DNA from: Bacteroides sp. CAG:1076
Lineage (GTDB): Bacteria > Bacteroidota > Bacteroidia > Bacteroidales > Bacteroidaceae
Direction of reading: 5' to 3'
DNA: 18,036 bases
NCBI GenBank assembly: GCA_000436795.1
Contig: HF993292.1
Span: forward strand, 1-18,036
The notes under the pieces are model-generated. The model saw nothing but the letters and a program-made list of their open reading frames with translations, was not told the DNA's origin and searched no databases. Each line of letters starts with the position of its first letter. Position 1 is the first letter of the stretch. The translations under genes were made by a program, and so were the position numbers. Shown here one piece after another: positions 1-8,120 of this stretch.

Positions 1-1122
1 CATACGGAACATACGCTGAATACGTTCTGCAAACAAATTGATTTCTTTACGAGCCTGCAATACTGACAATTCGGCTGTAGACAGCATACCTCCCGTAATA
101 AACTGCAAACGATACTCTTCCTCCTGCTCCTTTTGAGGAATCAATTTGCAAACCGTCTTTTCTATCAGTTTGACAAACCATATCAAAATCAATACATTGC
201 ACACATTAAAGCAAGTATGGAAAGCCGAAAGTTTAAACGAAACCGCAACTCCGTCGGCTTCACTGATATGCATTAAATCGGAAATAATCCAATCCACCAT
301 TGACAAGAATGGCTTGAACAAAATCAAGACCCAAACAACACCAAATATATTAAACATCAAGTGAGCCATAGCTGCACGCCGTGCTTGCGTATTGGCTGTC
401 AGAGCAGCAAGATTTGCCGTAATGGTTGTTCCAATATTTTCTCCTAAAACCAATGCAGCTCCCAGCTCAAAACTAATCCAACCATTGGCACACATAATAA
501 GTGTAATTGCCATTGTCGCTGCAGAAGCCTGCACAATCATGGTCAGAATAGTACCGATAAAAACAAACAAGAGTACAGAAATGAATCCCATATCCGTATA
601 ATTCTGCACAAAAGCCAACATATCAGGATTTGCACTCAAATCGGGAGCATTAGTTTTCAAGAGATTAAGCCCCATAAATAGAAATGCAAAGCCAAAAATA
701 AATTCACCGATAGACTTACGGGAACTCTTTTGAGAGAATAAAAACGGAATACCAAACGCCAGAAGAGGCAATGAGAACATGGAAATATCGACTTTAAAGC
801 CGAGAGCGGAAATAATCCAGGCTGTAACTGTAGTACCGATATTGGCGCCCATAATTACACCTATAGATTGCGAAAGAGTCAGTAATCCTGCATTGACAAA
901 GCTGACTACCATTACTGTCGTTGCAGAAGAAGATTGAATCAAGGCTGTAATAAGCACACCCGTCAGAACACCGGTTACTCTGTTTGTCGTCATTGCAGTC
1001 AGGATACTACGAAGTCTGTCACCGGCAAACTTCTGAAGCCCCTCACTCATGATTTTCATTCCATAAAGGAAAAGCGCCAACGAGCCGAGTAACGCTAAAA
1101 AATCATAAAAAGTATATTCCAT
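1..1122 (-). CDS. Na+/phosphate cotransporter family protein (partial, C-terminus beyond left edge)
   Basis: Sodium-coupled phosphate (Na/Pi, NptA/PNaS family) inner-membrane transporter; 374 codons are visible from ATG at 1122 with no stop before the window edge. The translation shows the two inverted-repeat halves of the family: the first has QSSSATT at about residues 63-69 followed by GANIGTTVTA at about 92-101; the second has QASAATM followed by GENIGTTITA. These paired Q-S-S and G-x-N-I-G-T-T motifs form the substrate/Na+ site in SLC34-like transporters. The reading frame then becomes hydrophilic (charged residues and RIQR near the left edge), which fits the start of the C-terminal PhoU-like helical domain usual in bacterial members of about 550-600 residues. 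The gene is divergent from the kinase gene, with a 90-bp shared upstream region. The second repeat has QASAA instead of QSSSA, which is common. Family assignment is firm; the real substrate (phosphate) is inferred from the family. Confidence 0.93.
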   Translation of the reverse strand, partial: MEYTFYDFLALLGSLALFLYGMKIMSEGLQKFAGDRLRSILTAMTTNRVTGVLTGVLITALIQSSSATTVMVVSFVNAGLLTLSQSIGVIMGANIGTTVTAWIISALGFKVDISMFSLPLLAFGIPFLFSQKSSRKSIGEFIFGFAFLFMGLNLLKTNAPDLSANPDMLAFVQNYTDMGFISVLLFVFIGTILTMIVQASAATMAITLIMCANGWISFELGAALVLGENIGTTITANLAALTANTQARRAAMAHLMFNIFGVVWVLILFKPFLSMVDWIISDLMHISEADGVAVSFKLSAFHTCFNVCNVLILIWFVKLIEKTVCKLIPQKEQEEEYRLQFITGGMLSTAELSVLQARKEINLFAERIQRMFRM

Positions 1123-1153
1123 TTGTAATTAATTAAGTCGGGGGTAGGCTTTT

Positions 1154-1212
1154 AATTGTTTAATGTGTAAATTAATTGCCAAATCACCACGTTAGTAACA
1201 CATATTACAATT
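1154..1212. promoter_or_regulatory. Imperfect inverted repeat in divergent intergenic region
   Basis: Two 17-base half sites face each other, at 1154-1170 and (reverse complement) 1196-1212. They agree at 13 of 17 positions, with the shared pattern AATTGT-N3-ATGTGT-N-A, and 25 bases lie between them. The right half ends directly against the ATG of the kinase gene. It could be an operator acting on both divergent genes or a 5'-leader hairpin for the kinase mRNA. The region is AT-rich, so chance is a real alternative. I find no clear TAnnTTTG box for either gene here. Confidence 0.3.
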
Positions 1213-2877
1213 ATGCTACAAATATATTGCAAAAATAATAATTTAACAAAAGATTTCCCTGAAGGGAGCACGCTTTTGGATATTTATAATGGTTTTAATC
1301 TATCCATGCCTTACGGGCCTGTCAGTGCAAAAGTTAACAACAAAGTAGAAGGACTCAACTTTAAAGTTTACTACAATAAAGATGTAGAGTTCCTTGATAT
1401 TACAAACCCTTCAGGCATGCGCACTTACTTCCGTTCGCTTTGCTTCATATTAGTAAAAGCGGTTGAAGAACTTTATCCACAAGGAAGCATCTCACTGGAG
1501 CACCCTGTTTCAAAGGGGTATTACTGTACATTACATTTAGACCGTTCAATCGGACTGGACGATGTAACTCGCATTAAGCAAAAAATGCAGGAGCTTATTG
1601 AAGCCGATATTCCTTTCCAGCGCATCGAATGTCACACAGAACAGGCTGTAGAATTATTCAGTCAAAGAAGCATGCTCGATAAAGCCAAATTATTAAAAAC
1701 TTCCGGACAGTTGTATACGTTCTATTACAGACTGGGCGATACAATCGATTACTATTACGGTAGTCTGGTTCCGAGCACCGGTTACATCAAGTTGTTCGAT
1801 ATCGTAAAATATTACGATGGCTTACTGCTTCGTATCCCCAACCGAAAGGATCCCAGAAAACTGGAAGAACTTGTAAAGCAAGAAAAGATGCTGGAAGTAT
1901 TTCAGGAATATCATCGCTGGAACCAGATTTTAGGTATCAGTACGGTAGGCGACTTTAACATTGCATGCAACGAAGGACATGCCACCGACTTAATAAAGGT
2001 TTCGGAAGCTCTGCAAGAAAAGAAAATAGCTCGTATAGCAGACGAAATCACTCACCGGAACCAGAATGGAAAACGGGTAAAGCTTGTCCTAATTTCCGGT
2101 CCGTCATCATCTGGAAAAACAACATTCAGCAAACGCTTAAGTATTCAACTGATGACAAACGGAATGAAACCTTATCCCATTTCACTGGATGATTATTTTG
2201 TAAACAGAGAAGATACTCCGCTGGACGAAAACGGACAACATGACTTCGAATCGTTGTATGCATTAGATTTACCTTTCTTCGAAGCACAGTTAAAAGAACT
2301 TCTGGAGGGCAAAGAAATAGAACTTCCCCGATTCAACTTTACCACAGGAAAACGAGAAAACAGTGGAACAAAGTTGCGTATCGATGACAATATGATATTG
2401 ATTCTGGAAGGCATTCATGCCCTGAACCCTGCTCTTACTCCGAATATTCCGGCAGAAAATAAATACAAAATATACGTATCAGCACTGACAACTATCCAGC
2501 TTGACAACCATAATTACATACCGACTACCGACAATCGTCTGATCCGCCGTATTATACGCGACTACAGGTATCGTAATTACTCGGCAGAGGCAACCATCGA
2601 GCGCTGGGAAAGTGTACGTGCTGGCGAAGATAAATGGATATTCCCCTATCAGGAATATGCTGATGCAATGTTTAATTCGGCTTTACTTTTCGAACTTGCC
2701 GTATTGAAGGATTATGCAGAACCTATCTTACGCAAGGTACCTAACAATTGTCCAGCCTACTCAGAAGCACATCGCCTCTTGCGTTTTCTGGCTTACTTTG
2801 TATCGGTACAAGATAAGGAACTGCCTCCTACTTCACTGTTACGTGAGTTTTTGGGAGGAAGCAGTTTCAGATATTGA
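1213..2877 (+). CDS. Nucleoside (uridine) kinase-like protein with ThrRS-like N-terminal domains
   Basis: A 554-residue P-loop kinase of the uridine kinase/phosphoribulokinase family. Walker A is G-P-S-S-S-G-K-T-T at residues 296-304, followed by the acceptor-side S-L-D-D-Y-F motif near 324-329 and an I-L-I-L-E-G-I-H-A segment that resembles the Walker B/lid-entry region of uridine kinases. The first 60 residues look like a TGS fold. Residues about 65-170 resemble the second additional (editing-like) domain of threonyl-tRNA synthetase: an A-V-E-E-L-Y-P start, an H-P-V-S-K-G-Y-Y segment and the K-M-Q-E-L-I-E-A-D-I-P-F helix. This three-part layout is known in proteins annotated as nucleoside kinase in Bacteroidota and Thermotogae. 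The likely reaction is ATP-dependent phosphorylation of uridine/cytidine, but the substrate has not been shown for this layout. It stands alone upstream of rpoN, separated by 111 bp with an apparent terminator. Confidence 0.85.
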   Translation: MLQIYCKNNNLTKDFPEGSTLLDIYNGFNLSMPYGPVSAKVNNKVEGLNFKVYYNKDVEFLDITNPSGMRTYFRSLCFILVKAVEELYPQGSISLEHPVSKGYYCTLHLDRSIGLDDVTRIKQKMQELIEADIPFQRIECHTEQAVELFSQRSMLDKAKLLKTSGQLYTFYYRLGDTIDYYYGSLVPSTGYIKLFDIVKYYDGLLLRIPNRKDPRKLEELVKQEKMLEVFQEYHRWNQILGISTVGDFNIACNEGHATDLIKVSEALQEKKIARIADEITHRNQNGKRVKLVLISGPSSSGKTTFSKRLSIQLMTNGMKPYPISLDDYFVNREDTPLDENGQHDFESLYALDLPFFEAQLKELLEGKEIELPRFNFTTGKRENSGTKLRIDDNMILILEGIHALNPALTPNIPAENKYKIYVSALTTIQLDNHNYIPTTDNRLIRRIIRDYRYRNYSAEATIERWESVRAGEDKWIFPYQEYADAMFNSALLFELAVLKDYAEPILRKVPNNCPAYSEAHRLLRFLAYFVSVQDKELPPTSLLREFLGGSSFRY

Positions 2878-2888
2878 TAAATTCTTCT

Positions 2889-2947
2889 GGTACGGATTAC
2901 ATGGTGGCGCATAAATAAAATTCGCTCCAACTCATGTAATCCGTACC
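2889..2947 (+). terminator. Perfect 15-bp inverted repeat between kinase gene and rpoN
   Basis: Arms at 2889-2903 (GGTACGGATTACATG) and 2933-2947 are exact reverse complements, with a 29-base loop. It starts 12 bp after the kinase stop codon and is followed by a T-rich stretch (2951-2963), so it is most simply a terminator of the kinase transcript. The loop is long for an intrinsic terminator and the T-run is broken. Because its right arm ends one base before a -7 box of rpoN, it could also be an operator or an attenuating structure. Confidence 0.6.
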
Positions 2948-2964
2948 TAATTTTGTTATTTTTG
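2948..2964 (+). promoter_or_regulatory. Tandem Bacteroides-type -7 boxes for rpoN
   Basis: Two exact matches to the Bacteroidota primary-sigma -7 consensus TAnnTTTG lie 9 bp apart: TAATTTTG at 2948-2955 and TATTTTTG at 2957-2964. The expected transcription start is about 2968-2973, giving a leader of roughly 15-20 bases before the rpoN ATG at 2989. I see no clean TTTG -33 element; the -33 position would fall in the inverted repeat. These AT-rich octamers arise by chance fairly often, but their placement is good. Confidence 0.5.
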
Positions 2965-2988
2965 CAGCGATAAATCAAATTCATCTTT

Positions 2989-4470
2989 ATGGCTATAAAT
3001 TCACGTCAGGTACAAACACAGGCTCAGCAGCAAGTGCAGACTTTATCTCCGCAGCAGATTCTGGCTGTCAAATTACTGGAGCTTCCTACAGTGGAACTGG
3101 AAGAACGTATTCACTCTGAACTTTTGGATAATCCGGCTTTAGAAGAAGGCAAAGAGCCTTCCGAACAAGCGGAAGACCATGAGGACGATTATACCAACGA
3201 TGAGGACGGAGAACAGACTTCCGGCGAATATGAAGAAGATTTATCATTAGGTGATTACCGCACTGAAGATGACATACCCGATTATAAACTTCAGGAGAAC
3301 AATCGTTCTAAAGGAGAAACCCCCGAAGAGATCCCTTTTTCGGACAACGTATCGTTTTACGAAACATTAAAGGAACAGCTCGACATGCAGGAACTTACTC
3401 CCGAAGAAAAGCAATTGGGAGAATATCTCATCGGATCATTGGACGATGACGGACTGCTGCGAAAAACGACAGATGCCTTAATTGACGAACTTGCCATTTA
3501 CCAGGGTATTTCCACCACTCCCGAACAGCTGGAGCATGTCTTATCTATCATTCAGGATTTTGATCCGGCAGGAATCGGTGCACGTAGTCTGCAAGAGTGC
3601 TTGCTATTGCAAATCAAACGGAAAGAGAATTCCCCGTTGAAACAAATTGAGTATGACATCATCAGCAAGTGCTGTGACGATTTTACGAAAAAGAATAAAG
3701 ATAAAATTCTGCAAAAATTAGGCATAACTGAAGAACAGTATAATGCAGCCGTAGCAGAGCTGACAAAATTAAACCCTCGTCCGGGAAGTTCAATGGGAGA
3801 AGCAATCGGAAAGAACTTACAGCAGATTATTCCCGATTTCATTGTCGAAACGGAAGAGGACGGCACAATCAATCTGAGCCTCAACAACCGGAATATTCCC
3901 GAATTGCGCCTAAGCCGTGAATTTACAGAAATGCTGGACGAGCATACACGCAATAAGGCTAACCAAAGCAAGGATTCAAAAAATGCGCTGATGTTCCTGA
4001 AACAAAAGGTCGACGCTGCTCAAGGATTTATCAATGCGGTTAAGCAACGGCAGCAAACCTTGCTCAGTACCATGCAAGCTATTATCGACTTGCAACGCCC
4101 GTTTTTTCAAGACGGCGATGAATCCTCATTACGCCCGATGATTTTGAAAGATGTTGCAGAACGTGCAAAGTTGGACATTTCGACTATCTCACGAGTAAGT
4201 AACAGCAAGTATGTACAAACCAACTTCGGTATCTATCCACTTAAATTCTTTTTCAGCGACGGATATGTGACCGAAAATGGAGAAGAGCTTTCTGTACGAG
4301 AAATCAAACAGTTCCTGAAAGAATGTATTGATAAAGAAAATAAGGAAAAGCCTTATACTGACGATGAACTGGCCGACATGCTAAAAGAAAAAGGTTACCC
4401 GATAGCACGACGAACTGTCGCCAAATATCGCCAACAGCTGAATATCCCTGTTGCGCGCTTAAGAAGATAA
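2989..4470 (+). CDS. rpoN: RNA polymerase sigma-54 factor
   Basis: Sigma-54 (RpoN) directs RNA polymerase to -24/-12 promoters and needs an AAA+ activator. All family regions are visible in 493 residues: Gln/Leu-rich region I at about 1-50 (activator contact); a strongly acidic region II at about 53-95; the core-binding region; a helix-turn-helix segment around residues 385-415 (with D-I-S-T-I-S-R-V-S-N-S-K-Y and the following F-F-F); and the RpoN box A-R-R-T-V-A-K-Y-R at 473-481, which recognises the -24 element. Length is typical. The gene follows a hairpin and two -7 boxes and is 29 bp upstream of the PAP2-like gene, so it probably heads the rpoN-PAP2-gcvH-purE-ispG transcript. No sigma-54 activator gene is present in the window. 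Confidence 0.97.
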   Translation: MAINSRQVQTQAQQQVQTLSPQQILAVKLLELPTVELEERIHSELLDNPALEEGKEPSEQAEDHEDDYTNDEDGEQTSGEYEEDLSLGDYRTEDDIPDYKLQENNRSKGETPEEIPFSDNVSFYETLKEQLDMQELTPEEKQLGEYLIGSLDDDGLLRKTTDALIDELAIYQGISTTPEQLEHVLSIIQDFDPAGIGARSLQECLLLQIKRKENSPLKQIEYDIISKCCDDFTKKNKDKILQKLGITEEQYNAAVAELTKLNPRPGSSMGEAIGKNLQQIIPDFIVETEEDGTINLSLNNRNIPELRLSREFTEMLDEHTRNKANQSKDSKNALMFLKQKVDAAQGFINAVKQRQQTLLSTMQAIIDLQRPFFQDGDESSLRPMILKDVAERAKLDISTISRVSNSKYVQTNFGIYPLKFFFSDGYVTENGEELSVREIKQFLKECIDKENKEKPYTDDELADMLKEKGYPIARRTVAKYRQQLNIPVARLRR

Positions 4471-4499
4471 ATGAAACGACAACAAATATAATCACAAGA

Positions 4500-5180
4500 A
4501 TGGAAGAAACAAATATTCCCGACCAACTGACATATCATGATCCTGCACCCAGGAACCAGGAAGAACAGAGGGACACATTATTTATGGCGGCACGTATCAT
4601 ATCTGCCATTTTCACCCCTTTCATGGTTCCTTTTGTCGCGTTTCTGCTTCTCTTTTTCTTTACTTACCTGCGAGTTCTCCCCTTGCAGTATAAGTTGACT
4701 GTTCTGATTATGGTATATTGTTTCACCATCCTGCTTCCGATGCTCGGCATCTATCTGCTTCAGAAAATCAACGGGTGGACCCTGCAGGAGCTGGGAAACA
4801 GAAAGAAACGTTTCATTCCTTACCTGATTACGATCATGAGCTATACCGGATGCTTCCTGACAATGTACCGCATTCATCTTCCACGCTATATGAGCGGTAT
4901 TATTATTGCGACACTGCTTTGCATGGTTATTTGTACCAGTATCAACCTGAAATGGAAAATCAGTACCCACATGGCGAGTTGCGGCATGATTATCGGCGGC
5001 TTACTTTCGTACAGTTTCATCTTCCAGTTTAATCCTATCTGGTGGCTATGTGGTTTTATCTTGCTGGCAGGGATGTTAGGATCGGCACGAATCATCGTTC
5101 GGCAACATACTTTAAACGAAGTAGGGGGCGGTTTTTTGGTCGGTTTGTTTTGCGGTATCATCGGAATTTTGTTTATTTGA
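4500..5180 (+). CDS. PAP2-like integral membrane protein with degenerate phosphatase motifs
   Basis: A 226-residue polytopic protein with about six or seven hydrophobic segments (roughly 28-52, 60-84, 105-125, 130-150, 157-173, 176-194 and 208-226). Near the C-terminus, A196-R197-x5-H203-x3-E207-V matches the spacing of PAP2 motif 3 (S-R-x5-H-x3-D), with Ala for Ser and Glu for Asp. An upstream T-H-M-A-S segment may be the remains of the P-S-G-H motif, and R-K-K-R-F-I-P resembles K-x6-R-P. Classical PAP2 enzymes remove phosphate from lipid substrates such as phosphatidic acid, undecaprenyl pyrophosphate or lipid A. The altered residues make catalysis doubtful, or mark a divergent subfamily. 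The gene is 29 bp after rpoN and 44 bp before gcvH, so it is probably co-transcribed. The family link is moderate and the function is unknown. Confidence 0.65.
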   Translation: MEETNIPDQLTYHDPAPRNQEEQRDTLFMAARIISAIFTPFMVPFVAFLLLFFFTYLRVLPLQYKLTVLIMVYCFTILLPMLGIYLLQKINGWTLQELGNRKKRFIPYLITIMSYTGCFLTMYRIHLPRYMSGIIIATLLCMVICTSINLKWKISTHMASCGMIIGGLLSYSFIFQFNPIWWLCGFILLAGMLGSARIIVRQHTLNEVGGGFLVGLFCGIIGILFI

Positions 5181-5224
5181 AACAGAAATAATAATTAAAC
5201 ATTAACCTCTAAAATACTAAGATT

Positions 5225-5605
5225 ATGAATTTCCCAACTAACGTAAAGTACACGAACGAACACGAATGGATTCGCCTGGAAGGTGACGAAGCTTATGTAG
5301 GTATTACTGATTATGCACAAGACCAATTGGGGGACATCGTTTTTGTTGATGTAACAACCGAAGGTGAAACATTAGATAAAGGTGAAGTATTCGGTACAAT
5401 AGAAGTTGTAAAAACGGTATCCGACCTTTTCCTCCCCATCGGTGGAGAGGTACTTGAAATAAACCCGGCACTGGAAGAACATCCGGAACTGGTCAACAAA
5501 GATCCGTATGGTGAAGGCTGGCTTATTAAAATAAAGCCGACAGACACCGCCGAAATGGATGAACTGCTGGATGCCGAAGCATACAAACAGATCATTAATG
5601 AGTAA
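5225..5605 (+). CDS. gcvH: Glycine cleavage system H protein
   Basis: The H protein carries the aminomethyl group between the P, T and L proteins of the glycine cleavage complex on a lipoyl arm. At 126 residues it has the usual length, with the N-terminal K-Y-T-N-E-H-E-W-I start, the G-I-T-D-Y-A-Q-D-Q-L-G-D segment and the lipoyl-lysine region E-V-V-K-T-V-S-D, where K63 is the expected lipoylation site (commonly E-S-V-K-A). The P, T and L genes are not in the window. In Bacteroidota gcvH is often apart from the other genes of the system. It is 44 bp downstream of the PAP2-like gene and 15 bp upstream of purE. Confidence 0.97.
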   Translation: MNFPTNVKYTNEHEWIRLEGDEAYVGITDYAQDQLGDIVFVDVTTEGETLDKGEVFGTIEVVKTVSDLFLPIGGEVLEINPALEEHPELVNKDPYGEGWLIKIKPTDTAEMDELLDAEAYKQIINE

Positions 5606-5620
5606 AACTAAATAACAGAC

Positions 5621-6130
5621 ATGAAACCAATTGTAAGTATCATCATGGGTAGTACATCCGACCTTCCCGTTATGGAGAAAGCGGCAAAACTGCTCGACGA
5701 AATGCAAGTTCCTTTCGAAATGAATGCTCTTTCGGCACACCGTACACCTGCCGAGGTTGAAAAATTTGCGAAAGAAGCTGCGGGACGAGGACTTAAAGTT
5801 ATTATCGCAGCAGCTGGAATGGCAGCAGCACTGCCCGGCGTTATTGCAGCAAATACTACCCTCCCAGTCATCGGAGTTCCAGTAAAAGGCTCTGTTTTGG
5901 ATGGAGTAGATGCACTTTATTCTATTATTCAGATGCCTCCCGGCATACCTGTAGCAACTGTTGCCATCAACGGTGCCATGAATGCAGCTATCCTTGCCGT
6001 ACAGATGTTGTCTCTGTCCGACGAAGAGCTTGCAGCTAAATTTGCAGCTTACAAGGAAGGACTGAAAAACAAGATTGTCAAAGCAAACGAAGAACTGAAA
6101 GAAGTAAAATACGCTTATAAAACAAATTAA
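5621..6130 (+). CDS. purE: N5-carboxyaminoimidazole ribonucleotide mutase
   Basis: PurE moves the carboxyl group of N5-CAIR to give CAIR in de novo purine synthesis. The 169-residue protein has the substrate-binding motifs G-S-T-S-D near residues 10-14 and S-A-H-R-T-P near 39-44, followed by A-A-A-G-M-A-A-A-L-P-G and the G-I-P-V-A-T-V-A-I-N-G segment. The usual class I motif is A-G-G-A-A-H-L-P-G; Ala in place of the His gives A-G-M-A-A-A-L-P-G, a form I believe is normal in Bacteroidota. If PurE acts as the mutase, a purK gene would be needed elsewhere; none is here. The stop codon shares one base with the ispG start (TAATG), a sign of translational coupling. Confidence 0.96.
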   Translation: MKPIVSIIMGSTSDLPVMEKAAKLLDEMQVPFEMNALSAHRTPAEVEKFAKEAAGRGLKVIIAAAGMAAALPGVIAANTTLPVIGVPVKGSVLDGVDALYSIIQMPPGIPVATVAINGAMNAAILAVQMLSLSDEELAAKFAAYKEGLKNKIVKANEELKEVKYAYKTN

Positions 6131-7974
6131 TGGATTACTTCAACTATTCACGCCGAGAGGCAAATGAGGTATACGTTGGTGCCACTCCTATGGGTGGCAC
6201 TAATCCTATCCGTATACAAAGTATGACCAATACGGTAACCATGGATACCGAGGCATGTGTAGAGCAGGCCAAACGCATCATCGAAGCGGGTGGTGAATAC
6301 GTACGCCTTACTACTCAGGGAGTACGCGAAGCCGAGAATTTAAAAAACATCAACATCGGGCTGCGCTCACAAGGGTATAACACTCCATTGATAGCCGATG
6401 TACACTTCAATCCCAAAGTAGCCGAAGTTGCAGCATTGTATGCCGAAGGCGTACGAATCAATCCGGGAAACTATGTAGATGCCGCACGTACATTCAAGAA
6501 ACTGGAATATACAGATGAAGAATATGCTCAGGAAATTCAGAAGATACGTGACCGCTTCATTCCCTTTCTGAACATCTGCAAAGAAAACCATACAGCTATT
6601 CGTATTGGAGTAAATCACGGATCGCTGTCCGATCGTATCATGTCACGCTACGGTGATACTCCCGAAGGCATGGTAGAATCGTGCATGGAGTTCCTGCGTA
6701 TCTGCGTAGACGAACAGTTTATGGATGTCGTTATTTCTATCAAAGCATCCAATACCGTCATAATGGTTAAGACAGTCCGGCTTTTGGTAGAACAAATGGA
6801 AAAGGAAGACATGGCATTTCCGCTTCATCTGGGAGTAACCGAAGCAGGTGATGGAGAAGACGGGCGTATCAAATCGGCATTAGGTATCGGAGCGTTGTTA
6901 TGCGACGGACTGGGAGATACTATCCGTGTATCACTGAGTGAAGCACCCGAGGCAGAGATTCCGGTAGCCCGTAAGTTAGTAAACTATATACTTCAACGGG
7001 AAAACCATCCCTATATTCCCGGAGCAGAAGCACCTGAATTCAACTATACCAATCCGAGCCGACGCAAAACAACAGCTGTCAGGAACATAGGAGGCGAGCA
7101 AGTGCCAGTTGTCATTTCTGCCCGTCTTGACGGTAATATGCAAATTGAAGAGCAATTCTGCCCGGATTACATTTATTGCGGACAGCATCTTCCAGAGGCA
7201 CGCCGCACTGATATCGGTTATATCGTAGATGCTAATATCTGGGATGGAGAAAAAGGTACTTATCCTGCTTTTAATTACCAACAGTTAGTCGAACTACATC
7301 ACTGCAATGCGGAAGTCAAGTTTTTATTCACTCCATATATGGGACTGAACGAAGAAGCGACAGCCTGCTTACGCCTGCATCCGGAAGTTGTCATCATTGC
7401 TCAAAGCAATCACCCCAACCGGCTTGGTGAATTTCGAGGTATCGCACACCAGTTGATGAATCAAGGTCTGACCAACCCACTGGTATTTTTCCAATTCTAT
7501 CAGGAAGACAATACCGAAGATTTACAAATCAAATCGGCTGCCGACATGGGGGCTCTTATATTCGATGGTTTCTGCGACGGTATCTTGCTGTATAATCACG
7601 GAAAAGCCATCGCCGACATAAAAGTTGACGAAACAGCCTTCGGTATTTTACAGGCAGGTAGAGCACGTACTTCAAAAACAGAATATATTTCTTGCCCTGG
7701 TTGCGGACGTACCCTCTACGATCTGGAAGCTACCATTACACGTATTAAAGCTGCAACCTCTCATCTGAAAGGACTGAAAATCGGCATCATGGGATGCATT
7801 GTCAATGGTCCTGGTGAAATGGCCGATGCAGACTACGGCTATGTAGGAGCCGGACGAGGTAAAATCAGCCTATACAAGAAAAAGGAGTGTATCGAAAAAA
7901 ATATTCCAGAAGAACAGGCCGTAGAAAAGTTGATTGAACTAATTAAGGCAAACGGAGATTACAAGGAAAAATAA
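6130..7974 (+). CDS. ispG: 4-hydroxy-3-methylbut-2-enyl diphosphate synthase, large three-domain form
   Basis: IspG (GcpE) turns methylerythritol cyclodiphosphate into HMBPP in the MEP isoprenoid pathway, using a 4Fe-4S cluster. At 614 residues it is far longer than the E. coli enzyme (about 370) and matches the plant, Chlamydia and Bacteroidota form, which has an extra domain of about 240 residues between the TIM barrel and the cluster domain. The TIM barrel runs to about residue 290 (P-I-R-I-Q-S-M-T-N-T near 26-35). Cluster ligands are C522 and C525 (C-P-G-C-G) and C556 (G-C-I-V-N-G-P-G-E), with E563 as the fourth ligand; the C556-E563 spacing equals that of the E. coli enzyme. It overlaps the purE stop by one base and ends 55 bp before a bidirectional terminator. 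Confidence 0.97.
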   Translation: MDYFNYSRREANEVYVGATPMGGTNPIRIQSMTNTVTMDTEACVEQAKRIIEAGGEYVRLTTQGVREAENLKNINIGLRSQGYNTPLIADVHFNPKVAEVAALYAEGVRINPGNYVDAARTFKKLEYTDEEYAQEIQKIRDRFIPFLNICKENHTAIRIGVNHGSLSDRIMSRYGDTPEGMVESCMEFLRICVDEQFMDVVISIKASNTVIMVKTVRLLVEQMEKEDMAFPLHLGVTEAGDGEDGRIKSALGIGALLCDGLGDTIRVSLSEAPEAEIPVARKLVNYILQRENHPYIPGAEAPEFNYTNPSRRKTTAVRNIGGEQVPVVISARLDGNMQIEEQFCPDYIYCGQHLPEARRTDIGYIVDANIWDGEKGTYPAFNYQQLVELHHCNAEVKFLFTPYMGLNEEATACLRLHPEVVIIAQSNHPNRLGEFRGIAHQLMNQGLTNPLVFFQFYQEDNTEDLQIKSAADMGALIFDGFCDGILLYNHGKAIADIKVDETAFGILQAGRARTSKTEYISCPGCGRTLYDLEATITRIKAATSHLKGLKIGIMGCIVNGPGEMADADYGYVGAGRGKISLYKKKECIEKNIPEEQAVEKLIELIKANGDYKEK

Positions 7975-8029
7975 TCAGTTCACGCCGAAGTCAGAATTTT
8001 GCAAAAACATCAGCTTAAACCTTTCAAAC

Positions 8030-8080
8030 AAAAATGGCTTACAAAAGATGATATGACAATATCTTTTGTGAGCCATTTTT
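8030..8080. terminator. Bidirectional hairpin terminator between convergent operons
   Basis: Arms 8030-8049 and 8061-8080 pair over 20 bases with a single G-U wobble (plus-strand reading) and enclose an 11-base loop. The stem is flanked by A-run and T-run ends (AAAAATGGC...GCCATTTTT), so it should terminate transcription both of ispG from the left and of the minus-strand operon from the right. It lies 55 bp after the ispG stop and 40 bp from the last stop of the opposing operon. Confidence 0.85.
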
Positions 8081-8120
8081 ATATTACAACTCCATAATGT
8101 TTATCAGACAAAGACAAACA

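Noticed and set aside
146..601. Two plus-strand open frames near the left edge
   Set aside because: They lie opposite the Na/Pi cotransporter frame, which has clear family motifs; the plus-strand translations are low-complexity shadows.
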